Shown here: positions 8,957 through 17,279 of the stretch, in pieces
Position numbering within the stretch: the first letter of the stretch is position 1
How the letters are laid out: each line of letters begins with the position of its first letter
Position numbers and translations under genes: made by a program
Assembly (NCBI RefSeq): GCF_003231285.1
Contig: NZ_QKNS01000001.1
Span: 620,001-684,000, forward strand
Source of the DNA: Hymenobacter sediminis
GTDB lineage: Bacteria > Bacteroidota > Bacteroidia > Cytophagales > Hymenobacteraceae
DNA length: 64,000 nt
Direction of reading: 5' to 3'
The notes under the pieces: model-generated
What the model was told of the DNA's origin: nothing
Databases searched by the model: none
What the model saw: the letters and a program-made list of their open reading frames with translations, nothing else

Positions 8957-8983
8957 TGCGCTGGCTACCCCAAGCCTCAACCC

Positions 8984-9010
8984 AAAGCCTCGCCCGAACG
9001 GCGGGGCTTT
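8984..9010 (+). terminator. Hairpin terminator after the DUF4136 gene
   Basis: An 11-base stem (8984-8994 and 9000-9010, one G-U type pair) with a 5-base loop and a T-run into 9012, 27 bases after the stop codon. Confidence 0.65.
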
Positions 9011-9240
9011 TTGCTGCCTGATAGGGAAAGAACACATTAAATTATTGTCGGTTTCCTTCAATTGGAAAGCTGGACAACTAGCCAAGGAAATAGGGGTTCA
9101 AGGGCATTGAGGGGGTAGTAAAGCGCTGATATATAATGCGCTGCCTATGTTTGAAATAGTTATAAAAGGCGAAATTATGTAGCTGATAATTAGCGTGTAA
9201 GAAGGAACGCCGCCAGGGCAGGGGCGTAAAGAGACTCGCT

Positions 9241-9711
9241 ATGAATACGAACCTCTCTTCCCCTTCTGAATCAACTTCCCGGCTATCGGACCAAGCTGCT
9301 GCCCCGTTGGTGCTGCCTGTAATAGAAGAACAGGCCGTTGTTAGGCGGGAGGTGGTAGAAACCGGCCGGGTGCGCCTGACCAAAACGGTGCAAGAGCATG
9401 CGGAAGACCTCACCTTCACGCTGCTGCACGATGAAGTGCAGGTGGAGCGCGTACCCATCAACCAGTATGTAGCCGATGGCGCTACCCTGCCCGGCGTCCG
9501 CTATGAGGGCGACACCATGGTTATTCCGGTGGTGCGCGAGGTAGTGGTAAAGCGCATGCTGGTGGTAGAAGAACTGCACGTAACCAAGCACCAGGTACCC
9601 ACCCAGGAAAGCCACCAGGTAGTGCTGCGCCAGGAAGTGGTGCAGGTTACCCACGAGCCGATAGCGCCAACCAACGCCGGCACACAGCCGGCTACCCCCC
9701 TTACCCCTTAG
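9241..9711 (+). CDS. YsnF/AvaK (DUF2382) domain stress protein
   Basis: A 156-residue soluble protein. It is dominated by Val/Glu/Arg-rich repeating segments characteristic of DUF2382: VVRREVVETGRVRLTKTV, EVQVERVPINQYV, a loop with EGDTMVIPVVREVVVKRM, and HQVVLRQEVVQVTHEP. DUF2382 proteins are linked to general stress in cyanobacteria, firmicutes and Bacteroidota, but no biochemical activity is established. It lies 33 bases upstream of a second DUF2382 gene, so the two are probably one operon. Confidence 0.8.
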   Translation: MNTNLSSPSESTSRLSDQAAAPLVLPVIEEQAVVRREVVETGRVRLTKTVQEHAEDLTFTLLHDEVQVERVPINQYVADGATLPGVRYEGDTMVIPVVREVVVKRMLVVEELHVTKHQVPTQESHQVVLRQEVVQVTHEPIAPTNAGTQPATPLTP

Positions 9712-9744
9712 TTCCCTTTTTCACCTAACCTTTCTCTGACAGCT

Positions 9745-10635
9745 ATGAACCAGACCGTAGTAGGAATCTTCGAAAATGCTGACCAAGCGCAGCAGGCCGT
9801 CCAGCGCCTCGCCGCCGCCGGCTTCACCACCGAAAATGTAGATGTAGCTTCTAGCAGCAGCTACAATAGCTATAGCAGCCAGGGCTCCGGCAGCAATTAC
9901 CAAAACAACAGCGGCACGGCCGTAGAAGGCGCAGCCGATGTGGCCGGTCGTACGGCCGATAAAGCCGGCGACGGTATCAGCAACTTCTTCAGCAACCTGT
10001 TCGGCAGCGACGACTCCGATGACGCTCAGCGCTACTCGCACGTTGCTCGCAACAGCGGCTCCGTGGTAACGGTACACGCTCACTCCGAGGAAAATGCCCA
10101 CCGCGCCGCCGAAATTCTGGACGAAGCCGGTGCCGTTGACGTAGATGAGCGCGCCAGCCAGACAGGCTACCAATACGGCAACAGCTATGGTGCCACCGGC
10201 GCTACGGCTGCTAGCACTACCGATACCGGCGCCACGGCCCAGGTAATCGAAGAAAACCTGCAGGTAGGCAAGCGAGTAGAGCAAACAGGCGGTGCCCGCC
10301 TGCGCAGCCGCATTGTGGAGCGCCCCGTAGAAGCCAGCGTGCGTTTGCGCGAGGAGCACGTAAACGTGGAGCGCCGCCCTGTTGACCGCCCCGCTACCGA
10401 AGCTGACTTTGCTGCCTTCAAGGAGGGTGACATTGAAATTACGGAAAGCGCTGAGCGGGCCGTAGTGGGCAAAGAAGCCCGCGTGGTAGAAGAAGTTTCG
10501 CTGGGTAAAGAAGTAACCGAGCGGGAAGAAACCATCCGCGACACCGTGCGCAAAACCGAAGTTGACGTGGAACGCCTGGATGGTGGCCGCACCAACACCA
10601 ATACCGATACCGACTACAATCAGCGCTCTATCTAA
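9745..10635 (+). CDS. General stress protein 17M-like / DUF2382 fusion protein
   Basis: The 296-residue product has three parts. Residues 1-35 (VVGIFENADQAQQAVQRLA..GF) match the general-stress 17M/YflT-like alpha-beta domain. The linker is Ser/Asn/Gly-rich with acidic patches (40-100). Then a SGSVVTVHAHSEENAHRAAEIL segment completes the first domain (~105-140). Residues ~180-285 are a DUF2382 domain (RLREEHVNVERRPVDRP, GDIEITESAERAVVGKEARVVEEV). It is paired with the shorter DUF2382 gene upstream. The role is probably stress-related, inferred from the family. A hairpin terminator follows. Confidence 0.8.
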   Translation: MNQTVVGIFENADQAQQAVQRLAAAGFTTENVDVASSSSYNSYSSQGSGSNYQNNSGTAVEGAADVAGRTADKAGDGISNFFSNLFGSDDSDDAQRYSHVARNSGSVVTVHAHSEENAHRAAEILDEAGAVDVDERASQTGYQYGNSYGATGATAASTTDTGATAQVIEENLQVGKRVEQTGGARLRSRIVERPVEASVRLREEHVNVERRPVDRPATEADFAAFKEGDIEITESAERAVVGKEARVVEEVSLGKEVTEREETIRDTVRKTEVDVERLDGGRTNTNTDTDYNQRSI

Positions 10636-10661
10636 GCTGCTGACAAACGATAGTATATTAG

Positions 10662-10691
10662 AAAAGCGCCCGACGTTAGTTGGGCGCTTTT
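10662..10691 (+). terminator. Hairpin terminator for the DUF2382 pair
   Basis: A 10-base perfect inverted repeat (10662-10671 and 10682-10691) with a 10-base loop, followed by a T-run. Confidence 0.8.
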
Positions 10692-10847
10692 TTGTTTCTG
10701 GTCAGGGGCTGGGTAGTCCTGCCGTATCTTCGGCCGCTGGCAGAGGCGGCGGCTCCATGGGCCTACCCCCGTCTGGCGGCCCAAGGCCGGCCGGGTTCCG
10801 GCAGATTTCGGGGGTAGCACTTCTGCACTCACGTTTGTTCTGATTAG

Positions 10848-11828
10848 ATGAGTTTACTACGCGTTTCGGAAGTTAGTTTGTGGGAGAAGGAGCGGTTTGC
10901 CGTGCGCAACATCAGCTTCACCCAGCAGCCGTTTCAGAAGCTGGCTATTGCCGCCGAAACCGGGGCCGGCAAGAGCACCCTGTTACAAATTATTGCGGGG
11001 CTGGTGCAGCCCACGGCCGGGGAGGTGTGGCTGGAGGACCGGCGCGTAAAAGGCCCGGCCGAACAACTGATGCCCGGCCACCCTGGCATTGCCTACCTCT
11101 CGCAGCAGTTCGAACTTCCTCGGTTTCTGCGGGTAGAGCAGGTGCTGCGCTACGCCAACAAGCTGCGCGCCGGAGCCGCCGAGCAACTTTATGAGGTTTG
11201 CCGCATCAGCCACTTGGCTCAGCGCCGCACCGATGAGCTTTCAGGCGGCGAGCGGCAGCGGATTGCCCTGGCCCGCCTGCTGCTTTCTTCTCCCAAGCTC
11301 CTCCTTCTCGACGAGCCGTATTCCAACCTGGATATGGTGCACAAGCGGGTGCTGAAAGCCGTGGTGCAGGACATCGGCGACCAGCTAGGCATTACCTGCA
11401 CGCTCATCTCCCACGACCCCCTGGATACGCTTTCCTGGGCCGATGAAATTCTGGTAATGCAAGGCGGCCACCTGGTGCAGCAGGGCCCACCCGCGCAAAT
11501 TTATCAGCAGCCAACCTCGGAATATGTGGCAGCGCTTTTCGGCGGCTACAGCCTCCTGAGCGGCCCGGCTGCTACGGCCTTAGCAGGCAAAGGCCGTAAA
11601 CCGGCTGGAAAGCAATTGCTGGTACGGCCCGAAAACCTGCAGCTGGTAGCGCCGGGCCTCGGCGGCCTGAGGGGTACCATTGCCAGTATCCGGTACTTCG
11701 GGAGCTATTACGAGTTGACAGTGGAGGTGCCGGGCGGCCAGGTTACCGTCCGGACTACGGAAGCCGGACTGGTGCCGGGTGCGCCGGTGCAGCTGGCGCT
11801 GGCTCCCGGCAAGGTGTGGTACGTTTAG
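10848..11828 (+). CDS. ABC transporter ATP-binding protein with TOBE-like domain
   Basis: A 326-residue ATPase: nucleotide-binding domain at ~1-235 with P-loop AETGAGKST (~36-44), signature LSGGERQR, Walker B LLLLDEP and H-loop LISHDP. Residues ~255-326 form a TOBE-like beta domain (KQLLVRPENLQLV, GGLRGTIASIRYFGSYYELTV), as in PotA/CysA/FbpC-type importers of small anions, metals or polyamines. The first Gly of the usual GxxGxGK[ST] loop is Ala here. No permease or binding-protein gene adjoins it, so its membrane partner must lie elsewhere. Substrate unknown. Confidence 0.85.
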   Translation: MSLLRVSEVSLWEKERFAVRNISFTQQPFQKLAIAAETGAGKSTLLQIIAGLVQPTAGEVWLEDRRVKGPAEQLMPGHPGIAYLSQQFELPRFLRVEQVLRYANKLRAGAAEQLYEVCRISHLAQRRTDELSGGERQRIALARLLLSSPKLLLLDEPYSNLDMVHKRVLKAVVQDIGDQLGITCTLISHDPLDTLSWADEILVMQGGHLVQQGPPAQIYQQPTSEYVAALFGGYSLLSGPAATALAGKGRKPAGKQLLVRPENLQLVAPGLGGLRGTIASIRYFGSYYELTVEVPGGQVTVRTTEAGLVPGAPVQLALAPGKVWYV

Positions 11829-11852
11829 GCTGAACTGGCAGGTAGCAGCCTT

Positions 11853-13715
11853 CTACTCAAACCAATGCACCGTGAAAGTGGTGCCTTCGCCCAAGGTGCT
11901 GGTTACGGCCAGATGACCTCCCCGGCTGTTAATAATCCGCTGTACCAGGTAAAGCCCTACCCCCGCCCCAACCACGTGGGGGTGCTGGCGCTCAAACGTA
12001 TGGAACATCGGGTCGGATTCCGAACTGATGCTCATGCCCAGGCCGTTATCCTGCACTATCAGCAAGGGCTGGCCGGTATCGGAAACTTGGCTGCGTGCCA
12101 CAATGTGCGGGGCGCGCTCAGGGTGGGCAAACTTAATGGCGTTGCTTAGTAGGTTGTGCAGCACGGAGCGCAGGTTGGCCCGACCGTACAGCAGAGTAGG
12201 GGACGCCGCCATATCCAGCTCAACAACCGCTTGCGTTTCCTGCACCTGTGCCCGCAGCCCCAGCAATACTTCTTCGGCTACACTACGCAGGTCAAGCTCC
12301 TCGGTGGGCGCGGCCAGCTCCCGCTGGTCCTGCACGGTAGCGGCCAGTTCCTGGAGGGTACCATCTAGCTGGCCCAGGGCTTCGTCCACCATTTGGAGTA
12401 AAATGTCTTGCTCCGCATCGTGGAAGGTGGCAGTACGGCGCAGCTCATCAAACAAACCCCGCAGGTTAAACAAGGGCTGCTTTAAGTCGTGGGAGGCGGT
12501 GTACACAAACGTGTCCAGGTCGCGGTTGGTGCGGGCCAGCTCGTCGTACTGGGTTTGAAGTACTTCCCGCAGCCGGTGCTGGTCGTCTACGTCGGTACAG
12601 GCCCCAAACCAGCGCGGGCCGTTGCTGTCCGTGAGCTGCCGGGCCCGAATGATGTGCCAACGGAACTGCCCATCGTGACGGCGCATCTGGTAAAGCCCTT
12701 CGAAGTCTTCGCCGGTGGCCACGCACTGTACCCAGCGCCGGGCCGCCGGGGCCTGCTCCGCTGTCTCTAGCAGGGCTATCCAACCGGTGGGGCCCAGCTC
12801 CTGCTCCGAGAGGCCTGTGTATTCGGCCGTGTGCTTGTTGTAGTATTCGATAAACCCGACTCTTGATGCGGTCCAGATCAGCTGCGGAATACTGTCGGCC
12901 AGGAAGCGCAGCTCTGCTTCGCCCCGGCGCAACGCCTCGGACAGCTCGCGCTGGTCGTGCACTTCCGTAACGGCACCGTGCCAGGATACGGGCTTGTCCG
13001 GGGCGTGCAGTTCGGGCAGGGCCCGGCTTAACATCCAGCGGTACTGCCCATCGTGGCGGCGCAAACGGTATTCGTAGTTCCAGCCTACCCCCATGGTGCG
13101 CGCCGTATCTGACTGGTAAAGCACGCGCAACCGGTCATCTGGATGTATTAGCAGAGGCCAGATAGCGTTCAGGTCGGCCGTGGGTGGCTGCCCAGTGAAA
13201 TAGTACCACTGAGGACTCACGTACTCAAACCGACCGTCGGCGTTCAGGCTGAAGGTAATTTGTGGGGCCGTTTCCGTAAGCACACGCAAGCGGGCATCGA
13301 GGCGGCGGGTTTCCAGGGAAAGCTCGTGGGCGCGCTGCCGGGCTTCTTCCTGGGCGGTTACATCCACGGCAAACACCAGCAGCCCCAATGGCTGGTCATC
13401 GTCGTCCTGCAGGGGCTCCAAGGTCAGGTCGAAGTAATGCCGGATCTTTTCTTCTTCCTCGGATATAGGGAGCAGCAGGGGGTAGGCTTTGGCCACAAAT
13501 GGCCGCCCGGCTTCATACACCTGCTTCATAACCTCCAGCAGATCGGTAGTAAGCGGCCCCGGATACGCAGTTAGCGGCTCGCCGGCGGGCGTAGTGCCGC
13601 CCAGCAGGTTCTGCATGGCTTCGTTCAGGAAGCCAAAGCGCAACTCCGGCCCCAGCAGGGTGCCAATGCCCGCAGGCATGTACCGAAGAATGTGTTGGAG
13701 TTGCTGTTCGCGCAT
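11853..13715 (-). CDS. Multi-PAS sensor histidine kinase
   Basis: A 620-residue soluble kinase without membrane segments. There are three PAS modules: ~5-125, ~145-265 (APQITFSLNADGRFEYVS, with a PAC-like RHDGQYRWML) and ~272-390 (IPQLIWTASRVGFIEYYN, RHDGQFRWHI). HisKA has the phospho-acceptor His at about 409 in YTASHDLKQPLFNL. The HATPase_c domain has an N-box NLLSNAIKF (~522), DNGLGM, and a G2 box GAGVGLYLVQRI. The gene follows a BLUF photoreceptor gene on the same strand by 48 bases, suggesting that it is co-expressed with, and may be modulated by, the light sensor. No receiver is in this transcript; a lone receiver lies at 15138. Confidence 0.9.
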   Translation of the reverse strand: MREQQLQHILRYMPAGIGTLLGPELRFGFLNEAMQNLLGGTTPAGEPLTAYPGPLTTDLLEVMKQVYEAGRPFVAKAYPLLLPISEEEEKIRHYFDLTLEPLQDDDDQPLGLLVFAVDVTAQEEARQRAHELSLETRRLDARLRVLTETAPQITFSLNADGRFEYVSPQWYYFTGQPPTADLNAIWPLLIHPDDRLRVLYQSDTARTMGVGWNYEYRLRRHDGQYRWMLSRALPELHAPDKPVSWHGAVTEVHDQRELSEALRRGEAELRFLADSIPQLIWTASRVGFIEYYNKHTAEYTGLSEQELGPTGWIALLETAEQAPAARRWVQCVATGEDFEGLYQMRRHDGQFRWHIIRARQLTDSNGPRWFGACTDVDDQHRLREVLQTQYDELARTNRDLDTFVYTASHDLKQPLFNLRGLFDELRRTATFHDAEQDILLQMVDEALGQLDGTLQELAATVQDQRELAAPTEELDLRSVAEEVLLGLRAQVQETQAVVELDMAASPTLLYGRANLRSVLHNLLSNAIKFAHPERAPHIVARSQVSDTGQPLLIVQDNGLGMSISSESDPMFHTFERQHPHVVGAGVGLYLVQRIINSRGGHLAVTSTLGEGTTFTVHWFE

Positions 13716-13763
13716 TGAATAAGGAAAGCCGGGAGGCAGATGAAGTAGGCAGATACCTACGGG

Positions 13764-14207
13764 CTACAGCTCCGATTGGCCGGGAGCCCCTAGTACAGCT
13801 TGCCGCACCAGATCCACTATCAGGGCATCCGCAATGGTCATGGAGGTAGGGGTAGGGGGCAGCTGATCAGGCAGGAAGAAGCCCTCCAGGGCCTGGAAGC
13901 CTTCGTGTTCCAGCGGGTGAAATGCCATGGACCAATCGGGGAAACTGCGCGCGGCAATAGGTTTATTCACCAACCGCACTACGTGGGAATGGCGGCCGTC
14001 GCGGGAAATCTTTTCGAAGAGGGGCTCAATAATCTCCGGAGCACCCTCAATCAGCTGGGCAATATTGCCGTGGCTGTAAAACAGAATGCCCGTTACATCA
14101 TGCAGGGCATTGTCGCGGCGACATTGGTCCAGCAGTTCTTTCAGATCCTGATCCGACAGGGGCCGGACAGCCCGGCTCATGTACACAATATGATTCATAC
14201 GAAACAA
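13764..14207 (-). CDS. BLUF-domain blue-light sensor protein
   Basis: The 147-residue product has a BLUF domain over residues ~5-97 and a short ~50-residue tail with no output domain. Flavin-site residues expected from the family are present: Tyr9 (HIVYMS), Asn33 (RRDNAL before DVTGILFY), Gln51 (NIAQLIEG) and Trp92/Met94 (FPDWSMAF), plus DGRHSHV. Such short BLUF proteins bind FAD and signal through protein contacts. The adjacent downstream PAS kinase is the obvious candidate partner (inference). The start could also be the ATG three codons in (14198). Confidence 0.9.
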   Translation of the reverse strand: MFRMNHIVYMSRAVRPLSDQDLKELLDQCRRDNALHDVTGILFYSHGNIAQLIEGAPEIIEPLFEKISRDGRHSHVVRLVNKPIAARSFPDWSMAFHPLEHEGFQALEGFFLPDQLPPTPTSMTIADALIVDLVRQAVLGAPGQSEL

Positions 14208-14518
14208 AAAGGGCGCCTTTCTTAGATGGTGTAACAGGTTTTAAAGCACAGATGAGGGGAGCGAAAGGAGCCCAATGCTTGGCAAGATACAAGCTCGTCC
14301 TGATATGGTGCAGCTTGTATCTCAAAAGGAAAACTCGTCGGAAGCAGTTTGGTTGCGTGGCACAGCCTCGGGGGCCGGCACTATTGGTAGCGGGCCGTTC
14401 TGCGAAGCCGCCCCCGAGCTCATGCATAACAGGCCACTGACTAGCACGTAGATACTAAAGTGCGGTTTGCCGCCATCTGCCATTGGGTAGCCGCCAGGCT
14501 ACGCTACAATCCCTACCC
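14208..14518. other. Intergenic region between the divergent BLUF and 14519 genes
   Basis: About 310 bases without a credible gene. It contains an 11-base perfect inverted repeat (14285-14295 and 14312-14322, 16-base spacer) about 80-115 bases upstream of the BLUF start. This could be an operator or an RNA hairpin. No full TTG...TAnnTTTG promoter was found. Confidence 0.4.
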
Positions 14519-15013
14519 ATGAAAACAACGCAAGCTGCCCTGTGGGGCGTGTTAGCCGGCGCGGCCGGAGTAGCCGCCATGACCCTGGCCGAGAAAGTGG
14601 AGCAGCGCTTCACCCGCCGCCCCAATTCCTACGTGCCTGCTCACACGCTGGAGCGCCTGCTGGGGCTACCCCATAAGCCCGATGAGGAGCGATTGGGCAT
14701 GAACTGGACCATGCACTGGGGCCAGGGCATTGTGCTAGGTGCTGTGCGCGGGCTAATGGCCGCCAAAGGCGTGCGCGGACCCGTGGGCTCCTTCCTGTTC
14801 CTGAACCTGCGCCTGCTCAACGACCAAACCCTGGAAAATGCCACCGGCGTAGGAGCTTTGCCCTGGACGTGGCCCCGCGACGAACAAGTTATAGACTTGG
14901 TGCACAAAGGAATTTATGCCTTTGTGGCGGGCCTTGTGGCCGACCGGCTGGTGGTGGGTCCGCCTCGTGAGGCTGTGCCCCGCGCGGGCTGGACGGTGGG
15001 GCAGCCTGCCTAG
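14519..15013 (+). CDS. Hypothetical membrane-associated protein
   Basis: A 164-residue protein. The start at 14519 (MKTTQAALWGVLAGAAGVAAMTLAEK) gives a first hydrophobic helix at ~7-25. Other weakly hydrophobic segments are around WGQGIVLGAVRGLMAA (~65-82), VGSFLFLNLRLL and GIYAFVAGLVADRLV (~130-150). Conserved-looking motifs include MNWTMHWGQG and PWTWPRDEQVIDLVHKGIYA. These resemble small multi-helix integral membrane proteins sometimes annotated DUF1440-like, but I cannot assign the family. No operon partner. Confidence 0.6.
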   Translation: MKTTQAALWGVLAGAAGVAAMTLAEKVEQRFTRRPNSYVPAHTLERLLGLPHKPDEERLGMNWTMHWGQGIVLGAVRGLMAAKGVRGPVGSFLFLNLRLLNDQTLENATGVGALPWTWPRDEQVIDLVHKGIYAFVAGLVADRLVVGPPREAVPRAGWTVGQPA

Positions 15014-15137
15014 ATAAACCCCGCTGATAAGCGTTGTTGGCTATTTTTACCACAGTTTTCGTACGTGTAGCAGTTCCCTGCTCCGAAGCCGACCAACCAA
15101 TCCGGCTATCGGTGCCGCTTTTTCTACTCCCCTCCGC

Positions 15138-15575
15138 ATGAGCAAGCTTTCCAGTATTCTTCTGGTTGATGACGATAAGACGACCAATTTTCTTAATGAG
15201 CTGATGCTGCGCAAACTGGACGTGGCCGACAAGCTGTTAGTGGCTCTGAACGGCCAGGAAGCCCTGCAGATACTGCAGGAGCACTGCGCCCAGAGTGCGT
15301 CCAGTTGCCCGGTGCTTATCTTTCTGGATATCAACATGCCCGTGATGAACGGGTTTGAATTTCTGGATGCCTACAGCCAGCTTCCCTGGATCCAGCAGCG
15401 CACCACTATTATTGTGATGCTGACTACCTCCCTGCACTCCCGCGACCTGCGCCGGGCCGAGGAGTTGCCCGTGGCCGGGTTCGTAAGCAAGCCCCTCACG
15501 GAGCAAAAGGTGCAGGCCATTCTGCAGAAGCACTTCCCCGACCGTGCTACCCCTCCCGAGCAGCCCAACCCGTAG
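15138..15575 (+). CDS. Single-domain response regulator (receiver only)
   Basis: A 145-residue CheY-like receiver. The acidic pocket is DDD at 11-13 (ILLVDDDKTT), the phospho-acceptor Asp is in FLDINMPVMNGFEF, a Thr switch is in VMLTTS, and the invariant Lys is in GFVSKPL. There is no output domain. This type (Rcp1/CheY-like) usually receives phosphate from PAS or phytochrome kinases. A PAS kinase with no receiver of its own lies 1.4 kb away on the other strand, a plausible but unproven partner. Confidence 0.9.
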   Translation: MSKLSSILLVDDDKTTNFLNELMLRKLDVADKLLVALNGQEALQILQEHCAQSASSCPVLIFLDINMPVMNGFEFLDAYSQLPWIQQRTTIIVMLTTSLHSRDLRRAEELPVAGFVSKPLTEQKVQAILQKHFPDRATPPEQPNP

Positions 15576-15647
15576 CAGAGCCAACGCGGACTTTTCTTCC
15601 TACGTAGGAAGAGGATTTGTATTTCACTACCCTAGCACCTCCTTCCT

Positions 15648-15920
15648 ATGGCTCAAGCACAAAATTCCAACTCCGAGTCCGGCTGGGCATCTCCCGGCGG
15701 CCTGTCGCCCATTCCCAAGGAAGAGCTCTTCCGCGTGCTGGATGAAGAAAATATTCAGCTCGAAGACCTGCCCAAGAAAACCAAGCACTTGGCTACCAAA
15801 ATCCGCGACATCTACGAGAAGTCATCGGGCGAGAAGCTGCAGCCCGCCGATATGGAAGCTTTCCAGGCCTTGGTAGGCCGCGAGGCAACCGAGTGGCTGG
15901 AGCGCCGCCCGCACGTATAA
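15648..15920 (+). CDS. Small hypothetical protein
   Basis: A 90-residue soluble acidic/basic protein, with no signal peptide and no motif I recognise. The first 20 residues are Ser/Gly/Pro-rich; the rest is predicted helical (KEELFRVLDEENIQLEDL, KKTKHLATKIRDIYEK, DMEAFQALVGREATEWLERR). The coding strand has normal GC and codon use, and it starts with ATG 72 bases after the receiver gene, so it may share that transcript. Function unknown. Confidence 0.6.
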   Translation: MAQAQNSNSESGWASPGGLSPIPKEELFRVLDEENIQLEDLPKKTKHLATKIRDIYEKSSGEKLQPADMEAFQALVGREATEWLERRPHV

Positions 15921-15979
15921 ACCCATAGCCCAGGCTTCTGGCTGCCACTTACGGGTTTGGCAGGTGTAACTGACCTTTA

Positions 15980-16043
15980 CCAAGCACTTCGCCTCCGGGC
16001 GGCAGACCAACAGGTTTTGCCGCCCGGGGGCGAAGTGCTTTGG
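15980..16043. terminator. Possible hairpin terminator / stem-loop
   Basis: A ~25-base imperfect inverted repeat (15980-16004 and 16018-16043) with a 13-base loop between the small hypothetical gene and the SDR gene. It has no clear T-run, so it may act as a terminator or as an mRNA structure. Confidence 0.45.
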
Positions 16044-16169
16044 GGCTGGGAACAGGGGTAGGGCAGGCCGTGCAACTCCTTGAAAAAGGCGGTTTGCAGC
16101 AAGCTGAGCAATATCCGAAGGGTTGCGGCTGCCGTAGGGGGTAGGAGCTAAGTCTTCCCGCCTGACCCC

Positions 16170-17240
16170 TTGTTCCGTATGATCTGCTTCCTACCACGCC
16201 TGGCTGCCGCTGTTGCTTCTGGCCGCCCGTTTGCCCCGCTTCGTTTGCTGTTGTGCTTGTGCCTGGTGCTGCTGCTCGGGAGCTGCGCTACCTCCCGGCC
16301 CGGCGCCGCAGTGCAGAAGAAAGTACAAGGCAAGACCTACGTGATTATTGGGGCTTCGAGCGGTTTTGGCCGCGGCATGGCCGAGCAGCTCGGCGCCATG
16401 AAAGCCAACGTAGTGCTGGCGGCCCGCCGCACCGAGGTGCTGGAAGAAGTAGCCGGCAAAATCCGCGCGGCCGGGGGCCAGGCCTTGGTGGTAACCACCG
16501 ATATCAGTCAGCCTGAGCAAGTGCAGCGCCTCGCCGATGCTGCCTTGCAGCAGTTTGGGCGCGTAGATGTGTGGGTGAACGATGTAGGGGTAGGCGGCAT
16601 CGGGCGGTTCTGGGATATTCCCTTGGCCGACTACTCCCGCCTGATTGATGTCAACCTGAAAGGCATTGTGTACGGCAGCCAGGTCGCCATCAAGATTTTT
16701 CAGAAGCAGGGCAACGGTACGCTCATGAACCTGGGCTCCGTGGAAAGCAAGGTGCCCCTGGCCTACCACGCCGTGTACGCCGCCACCAAAGGTGCCATCC
16801 GGAACATGGACCGCGCCCTGCATCATGAGTTGCGCCTGCAGGGCTACCAGAACATCAAGGTAGTAACCATTGAGCCCTGGGCCGTGGATACCCCGTTTTG
16901 GGGGCACGCGGCCAACTACAGCGGCGGCACGCCCCGCATGGCCGCCATGGATCCGCCCAGCAAGGTGGTAAATGCCATGGTGCGCTCCTCGGTGCGGCCC
17001 CGGCAAGAGTTGCCGGTAGGCTGGAAAGCCCGCGGCGCCTCGTTCTCTCACCAGGTGCTACCCCACTTCACCGACCGGATTTCGGCCAACATCGTGCACC
17101 GCTACCAGATGAAAACTGCGCCGCCGGCCCCGGCTACCCCCAGCTCCTTGTACCAACCCGTACCTACCGGCCAGGGCGTGGACGATGGCGTGAAAAAGCG
17201 TATTAAGCAGGAAAACCGTCAGCGCAAGCAGAAGAAGTAG
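16170..17240 (+). CDS. SDR-family oxidoreductase with a lipoprotein-type signal
   Basis: A 356-residue protein. Residues ~20-40 form a hydrophobic stretch ending LLLGSCATS, which looks like a lipobox. After that comes a classical short-chain dehydrogenase: nucleotide loop IIGASSGFGRG, cofactor-side ARRTEV, a divergent NNAG motif (VNDVGVG), catalytic Ser in NLGSVES, and YAATK (the YxxxK pair). The C-terminus (~315-356) is Pro-rich then strongly basic. If the signal is used, a NAD(P)-dependent fold would be membrane-anchored or exported, which is unusual. A start at a later ATG would not remove the signal-like segment. Confidence 0.8.
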   Translation: MFRMICFLPRLAAAVASGRPFAPLRLLLCLCLVLLLGSCATSRPGAAVQKKVQGKTYVIIGASSGFGRGMAEQLGAMKANVVLAARRTEVLEEVAGKIRAAGGQALVVTTDISQPEQVQRLADAALQQFGRVDVWVNDVGVGGIGRFWDIPLADYSRLIDVNLKGIVYGSQVAIKIFQKQGNGTLMNLGSVESKVPLAYHAVYAATKGAIRNMDRALHHELRLQGYQNIKVVTIEPWAVDTPFWGHAANYSGGTPRMAAMDPPSKVVNAMVRSSVRPRQELPVGWKARGASFSHQVLPHFTDRISANIVHRYQMKTAPPAPATPSSLYQPVPTGQGVDDGVKKRIKQENRQRKQKK

Positions 17241-17279
17241 CTGGCCTGCTACCCCTTAGGGTTCGGGTAAGTGCCGGGG

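Noticed and set aside
8336..9085. A 249-codon minus-strand frame over the DUF4136 gene
   Set aside because: The plus-strand gene has a lipoprotein signal and family motifs; the antisense frame has none.
9241..10635. DUF2382 pair as a toxin-antitoxin system
   Set aside because: Both are stress-type domains and share the same repeats; neither resembles a toxin.
16191..17051. A 286-codon minus-strand frame over the SDR gene
   Set aside because: Antisense shadow of a convincing SDR gene; no motif.
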